From positions 19,917,991 through 19,981,990 of the forward strand of contig CM043942.1 in NCBI GenBank assembly GCA_014529385.2: a stretch of DNA of 64,000 nucleotides, in the 5' to 3' direction. How positions within the stretch are numbered: the first letter of the stretch is position 1; every line of letters begins with the position of its first letter. The notes beneath the pieces are model-generated. The model worked only from the letters and a program-made list of their open reading frames with translations, had not been told where the DNA came from and did no database searches. The stretch comes from Adiantum capillus-veneris (lineage: Eukaryota > Streptophyta > Polypodiopsida > Polypodiales > Pteridaceae). Below are positions 59,191 through 64,000 of the stretch, one piece after another. A program made the position numbers and the translations under genes.

Positions 59191-59805
59191 ATGCAAGCAG
59201 CGAAGAGGGCCAAGAAGAAGCTCAACCAAAAAGAAAAGTTGAAGGAGCTACCCGCATACCAACTTGACCCCGATTCAGTCAAAACTGCCAAGGCAACCTA
59301 TCTCTGAAAGGAACAACTGGAGGAGCATCACACTACACTATTCACTGGCAGATTCAAGAGTGAGGAGGGACATCAAGTAGAGTTGCAACTCCTACCAGAA
59401 GAAGTTTATAATGTTGCCACAAAGCCCGCAACCAAAGATGCCAAACGACAGTTAGGACTCAGAGATTTTTATGAACAAGAGCCCTGGGGAGTGGACTTCC
59501 AAAAAGCTTTCGATCTTTTGTCTACAATCAAGGAAGATGGAATCTCGCAGATTTTTGACACACAAGGGAACAAAGTTGAAGTGGTGATCACCAAGGAAAT
59601 AGTGGTAGAGGCACTCAGATTTCCCACAGAAGGAATGACAATGAGGGAAAGGGATAGGAAGACAACCGAAACTTTTACTTTGCTAGACCCCATACATTTG
59701 TATGCACTGAATCCAACGGATTCCTACTTACATGCTTATCATGAGCAAAGGATGCTTTTTCTTGCTTTCAAAATTGAAAAGATTCACATAGTTTCTACAC
59801 TTTAG
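59191..59805 (+). pseudogene. ORF following the second palindrome array, one stop, function unknown
   Basis: ATG at 59191 opens MQAAKRAKKKLNQKEKLKEL, a strongly basic start. One TGA at 59306-59308 interrupts, and the same frame is then open from 59309 to the TAG at 59803-59805, about 204 codons in all. Internal phrases are RDFYEQEPWGVDFQKAFDLL and PTDSYLHAYHEQRMLFLAFK. I do not recognise the family with certainty. Position suggests the first ORF of a gypsy-type element. The frame ends where minus-strand copia sequence begins, so it may be truncated. Confidence 0.5.
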
Positions 59806-60175
59806 CAAATTTAAATAAAGGTAAATCTATAACCATCTCTTTAGTCTGCATCATTTTTAGCCTTTGCAAATTTACATGACCAGTATATTTGGGCCAAATC
59901 TCTATATCTAGAACAACACCTGCACCTCGTGCAAACATGGAAGAATCTACCTCATGCATATTTACATCCAGATTAAACATTTTGTCCACTTTCTTTCCTT
60001 CTGCAACTAGCCTTCCATTCTTCTTATGCTCTTTGACAAAGAGACCACTGGAGTTGTACTTGACTTGTAAACCCTACTCAACCATTTTCCCAACAAAAAC
60101 TAGGTTCTTCGTAATGTTGGGTACATGTAGTACATCAGCTAGGTACTTCTTTACCATCTATCATAGACAATGGAA
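59800..60175 (-). pseudogene. Ty1/copia relic: protease end and pre-integrase zinc region
   Basis: Minus strand, across a stop: DVLHVPNITKNLVFVGKMVE, then LQVKYNSSGLFVKEHKKNGR, KVDKMFNLDVNMHEVDSSMF, and IEIWPKYTGHVNLQRLKMMQ, which is the copia LWHxRxGHxN block with W-H changed to W-P. Sequence above 60180 on the minus strand (to about 61100) may hold eroded gag but is not clear enough to call. Confidence 0.75.
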
Positions 60176-60237
60176 AATTTTTTGTATGCAAGATACCATG
60201 TCAAGAGATAGAGAAGGAGAGAGCTTTAGCTCTTTCA

Positions 60238-60292
60238 AGCACGTGCACACATATACACACACACATGCACACACACACATACACACGCACAA
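60238..60292. repeat. (CA)n-rich microsatellite
   Basis: About 55 bp of interrupted CA repeat inside or next to the copia relic. Confidence 0.9.
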
Positions 60293-60299
60293 AGATGGA

Positions 60300-62900
60300 G
60301 GCAAAATATTTTACTTCCTCTTCTTCACTAACTGAAGATAAGAGGTCTACAAAAAATAAGTGAAAATAAAACATAAAAGGGTAACTAGTACAGTGGTCTA
60401 GTATCAATTGCTAGTGAGCGAGGTGAGTAGATAAGTGTGCCATCACTCAAGTAGGTAAACCAGCTTGATGTAGTACAACTGTAGTATCATTTGCAAAGAT
60501 ATGTGTATCCACCAAGGTGCACCAGGGATGATGACTATCAATGGTAGTCATCTTAGAGTCGTACATGTTGAGCTTGACATCTTAACAATTTTCTTCCAGA
60601 CATGCTAATGACTTTTGGACTGTCTTTCAGATAGGGTTAGCCAAGTATTCTCCAAGTGAAAAAATACATGAGGTTCTTGTCTAGTTGAAAATCTAGATTT
60701 AATTTTCTTGATAGCTTTTCTTCATGTTCCATAGTAATGTTGCACTTGATATTCTCAGGATTTGGTATTGACTAACTGTGCTATTGTGGTGTCCTTGGGT
60801 TGAACTTTTTCTACATCGTTTTGCACACTTTTCTTGGTGCTGTTATGTATTATTTGCCTGCATTTGAGTAACCTTTGCTATTAGAAAATCCATTTTACTT
60901 TTTGGTAGAATCCGTCTCTTTGAGGAGATTTTGGTGTAATCTTTGTGTAGCTATCTAAGCTTTAGCAACCATCAATTTTGATCTATTTGTCACCTATTTT
61001 GGCATCTTGAGGATTTACACCATCTAGAGATATTCTTTAACTTCAGTCTAGCCATTTGTGGGGTTTTGTACAAGGCTATGAACTTGATGGTATTCATTGT
61101 CATCTTCTTCTTAATATGCATACGTGAGCTTGGTCACATGAAATTTCTTAAACATTATAGGATTTGTGAGCTTTTAAATTTGACTTGTGGAAATTAGTAA
61201 AAACTTTTGTCCTTGATGGTCCTTATACAAGCATTTGTCAGTATATTTGGAGAGAATCTAGGTCAGGTGGGAGATTACAACAAACATATGCATTTCTCTT
61301 TTATTGTCTAAAGATTGTCCTACAAGACGGTCAACTTCAAGCTCCGAAATAAATTACAAACTTGTCCGATGAACTCAACACTTGAATCTTCCATCCAGAG
61401 GCATGTCAATCGTGCTTTAATTCTTGCACTGGCATTATAGCAGTGACCAATCATAGGTTTTTTTGGGCTCTTGGATGAATCGATTGAGAGAGATTCGGGA
61501 TTCATCACCCGCTAGGGAATCAAATCACTCATTAATTAGTGAGCTAATCATGGCAACACAAATGGAAACTCTATGAAGTGGGATTTCTCGGCCTTTGGAG
61601 GAGCTAAATCATGATGTCTAGCAATCTCCACATCCACTTCTCTTCACCTCAAATCAACCCAATCACACGCATTAACAACTGCAAAGATGCACACTTCAGT
61701 ACTCCTGTTAAGAGACACATTAATCACAAGTGCACACACGTAGATTTATTGATCATCCACACTCCAATCAGATCTACATGAACACATAAAGAATGAGGAA
61801 AATCACACAAGATTGGAGTGATACTAACCACTACTTAGTTACAATCTAGATAATCAAAGCATCATTAACAATCATAAGAAGTATGAGAGCGACATAGTGA
61901 AAGAGAATTAAGCCTTGATTAGTGTTACTCAAGTCACATGAGCAGGGACAAGATCAAGGACTCCAAAGCCACACACCTCATGAGCTCTCACCAAAGAATG
62001 GTCTCAACAAATGAGCTGAGAACCCTAATTCCATTACACACTGCCTTATATACCTAGGGTAAAGATATGCAATTTTTGGGTGCCCAATGCCTTTAGGGCT
62101 CCACAACTTACTCAGTCTACAATATAGGCACAATAATTGACCTATTCTTTACAGCTTGGAACTCCCATTGATCTTGTAACACGTTGGATAGGGGGAAAGG
62201 GAATTGCATTGCATTTATACACCCGTACCAAAATAATTATATGTATAAAACGTTATTACATGTCAAAATCTCATATAATCACCGTATGACGTTTTATTTT
62301 TTCTAATCGAAAGTCTTTTTGATCGAAGATCTTTCAATTGAAAAATCTTTCAATCTAAAAATATTTTATATAAGAAACCATCGCTAGCTTTGGTTGAAAG
62401 CAGTTCTAGAGCTTCAAGAGATTGTTGAGACAGAGAGAGATTGAGATTGCCAAATTTTGAGGAGGATTTTGGGATAGCCAGAGCTTGAGGCAAAATTTTC
62501 AACTTGTATTACTTTTTTCTAACTTGTTTTTGTATGTTGTGCTGGACTCGTGTGGTGCAATTTTTTTACTCTCACCATAGAGTTGGCTTGCAAGTTATAG
62601 GATACTTTGTGGTGTGTAGCCATCTGGCTAACTCCAAAAGTGTGTAGAAATTAGTCACTTTTCGCGTGCTGTGTAGCCACTTGGCTCACTACATAGAGAA
62701 GGGTTTTAGGACAGACTTAGATTCTCACTCATGTGGTGCAGTTGTCTATCTCTCACCACAGGGCTAAGTTTAGGGTTTAGTGGTCGACTCATGGTGTGCA
62801 ATAGGCATGCTGCTACACCTCTCACTCTAGAGTGGTCTATAGGTTGCTCAATTTTAGATCACCTCAAATTATCATTTGTTTCATGTACACACAAGAGTTT
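60300..62900. other. Unassigned DNA, no gene recognised
   Basis: Contains possible remains of copia gag on the minus strand below 61100 and otherwise nothing I can name. Open frames are short and motif-free. Confidence 0.45.
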
Positions 62901-62909
62901 ATGTTTGTT

Positions 62910-63445
62910 AAGCAAAGAGTGGAGAGATGCATAGTTTATGCCCTCTTCATCATTGTGTGACGCACTAGTTACTCTTGTGTTTCAAACTCCAAAGACATAT
63001 CATTGTTCATCACTAGGTGACTTGGTGTTGTTTTGGATGTAGATACATATGATATTTGGTCTGAATCTGAGATTGTTAAGTTGGTTGTTGCTGATGTTTG
63101 TGTTATGAGTTCCACACACTTCATCACGGATGCGGATTAAGTCACATCATCGTTCTTACTACATAGAAATATGAGGGATATGTTTGTCTACTTAAGAGTG
63201 GAGAGATGCATACCTATGCCCTCTTCATCTTAGCACAACAAGCCTTGTATTTTCTGATTTGTAGATACGCCACTTATCAGTAGATGACTTGCTGTTGTCT
63301 TGGATGTAAATATGTATATTGTTTGACCACAATCGGAGATTTTTAAATTGTCCGTTGATGGTTGTGTTGTGCATTCCACACACTTCATCAGGGATTAGAT
63401 TGATTAAACTGTCATTCAACATTACAACAACATCTAGGGACTTGT
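62910..63445 (+). repeat. Diverged tandem duplication, period about 283 bp, two units
   Basis: 62910-63170 and 63193-63445 share in order GAGTGGAGAGATGCATA, TATGCCCTCTTCATC, TGACTTG.TGTTGT.TTGGATGTA and TTCCACACACTTCATCA. Many differences mark it as old. It lies just downstream of the transposase relic, but no connection is evident. Confidence 0.65.
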
Positions 63446-63593
63446 GTTGAGTGTACCTCACACCAGCTAGGTTTTTCACATCACGCTCCGATCATTTACG
63501 TGTTCACCTCTCTCCATCTCTCTCTTTGTGTATTCTCCTCTCTATTGTACAATGTATGTATTGCAATCATAATATATCGGCGTTCGCTTTGAG

Positions 63594-64000
63594 CTAAGTG
63601 AAATTGTGTATGAACTTTGGATTAACAAACATGACACAAATTTGATAGTTTTTCCTCTCAGAGCATTCTGTAGCTATCTCCCATTCCATATCATTGTCAT
63701 TGTCTACTTCCGCAGCTATAGCTTCATGTGTTTGAAAAACACCATAGTGCTTTTGTGCTGCTCTTCTTGCAATGTTCATCGGCTTGTGAACGAGTCTCAT
63801 GTTGCAAAACACATAAACCAAGTCAACAGCATGTTGAGGATGAATCCGGTTAGGTTTGTTACTACGCATAAAGTCAAAAGCCGACGAATTCCTCTCACAG
63901 CTTCCACTTGATGCTACAATAGATAGAACCCTAACAGTAATGTGTTGCAGCTCCACATTCTCTCCACCATACTCCTTCGACCACAGAGGCGCACTTGTGT
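63594..64000 (-). CDS. hAT transposase C-terminal (dimerisation) region, partial at window edge
   Basis: The frame is open from the window edge at 64000 down to the stop at 63594. It reads APLWSKEYGGENVELQHIT, then VRVLSIVASSGSCERNSSAF and HAVDLVYVFCNMRLV. This is the hAT C-terminal pattern (W..YG, L..A.RVLS, SS..CERNWS.F, R.R, LVYV..N.RL). In hAT proteins CERNWS is nearly invariant; here W is Ser and the RNRL block is PNRI. After NMRL an unusual tail of about 60 residues with an acidic cluster (EVDNDNDMEWEIATE) follows. hAT transposases cut and paste elements with 8-bp target duplications. The N-terminal part and catalytic residues lie outside the window, so it cannot be judged whether the gene is intact. 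Confidence 0.78.
   Translation of the reverse strand, partial: TSAPLWSKEYGGENVELQHITVRVLSIVASSGSCERNSSAFDFMRSNKPNRIHPQHAVDLVYVFCNMRLVHKPMNIARRAAQKHYGVFQTHEAIAAEVDNDNDMEWEIATECSERKNYQICVMFVNPKFIHNFT

Overview
The window looks like a stretch of a large, repeat-dominated land-plant nuclear genome. It is AT-rich, carries no bacterial-style operons, and is packed with plant-type LTR retrotransposons of both Ty1/copia and Ty3/gypsy classes, most of them broken by stops and frameshifts and nested in each other. I cannot tell from sequence alone whether the source is a fern, a gymnosperm or an angiosperm. No rRNA, tRNA or CRISPR array was recognised, and only one short stretch (about 8.5-9.2 kb) looks like a possible host gene.

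The most striking content is a family of four near-identical-length DNA elements (499-1841, 10321-11659, 17294-18632, 29788-31127; 1343, 1339, 1339 and 1340 bp). Each begins CACTAG and ends CTAGTG, carries subterminal hairpins built on GGACA...TGTCC, and is flanked on both sides by TTAA. Two copies sit inside recognisable retrotransposon coding sequence. Deleting the element plus one TTAA restores the expected protein motif in frame in both cases, so these are true transposon insertions with a TTAA target duplication. No transposase is encoded.

Layout. 1-4.8 kb: TTAA element copy 1 and unassigned DNA. 4.8-8.1 kb: minus-strand Ty3/gypsy relics (protease, reverse transcriptase, RNase H; then a reverse-transcriptase start fused to gag). 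8.5-9.2 kb: a candidate two-exon gene. 10.3-11.7 kb: TTAA element copy 2. 12.2-14.4 kb: tandem and simple repeats. 15.1-16.3 kb: a minus-strand gypsy LTR with a duplicated primer-binding-site junction. 16.3-19.1 kb: minus-strand copia relic split by TTAA element copy 3. 19.3-25.5 kb: simple repeats (including 61 consecutive C) and two miniature LTR-flanked elements. 25.6-32.4 kb: a copia element complete end to end with both LTRs, binding site, purine tract and 5-bp target duplication, inactivated by mutations and split by TTAA element copy 4. 33.4-36.4 kb: minus-strand gypsy gag relics around an LTR. 36.4-39.8 kb: an LTR-like segment followed by an AT-rich array with a period of about 140 bp and a short ORF. 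42.5-56.6 kb: a large, decayed plus-strand gypsy element with unusual domain content, interrupted by a 2.3-kb non-autonomous LTR element. 58.1-59.8 kb: another repeat-bearing leader and ORF. 59.8-60.2 kb: minus-strand copia relic. 63.6-64.0 kb: the C-terminal part of an hAT transposase running off the window edge.

The large gypsy element is the second point of interest. It shows two successive integrase-type HHCC modules ahead of one catalytic core, a 75-bp in-frame duplication at the third catalytic residue, and a second retropepsin-like segment after the integrase. Its leader, and the leader-like region at 58-59 kb, carry a 22-bp palindrome recurring about every 285 bp.
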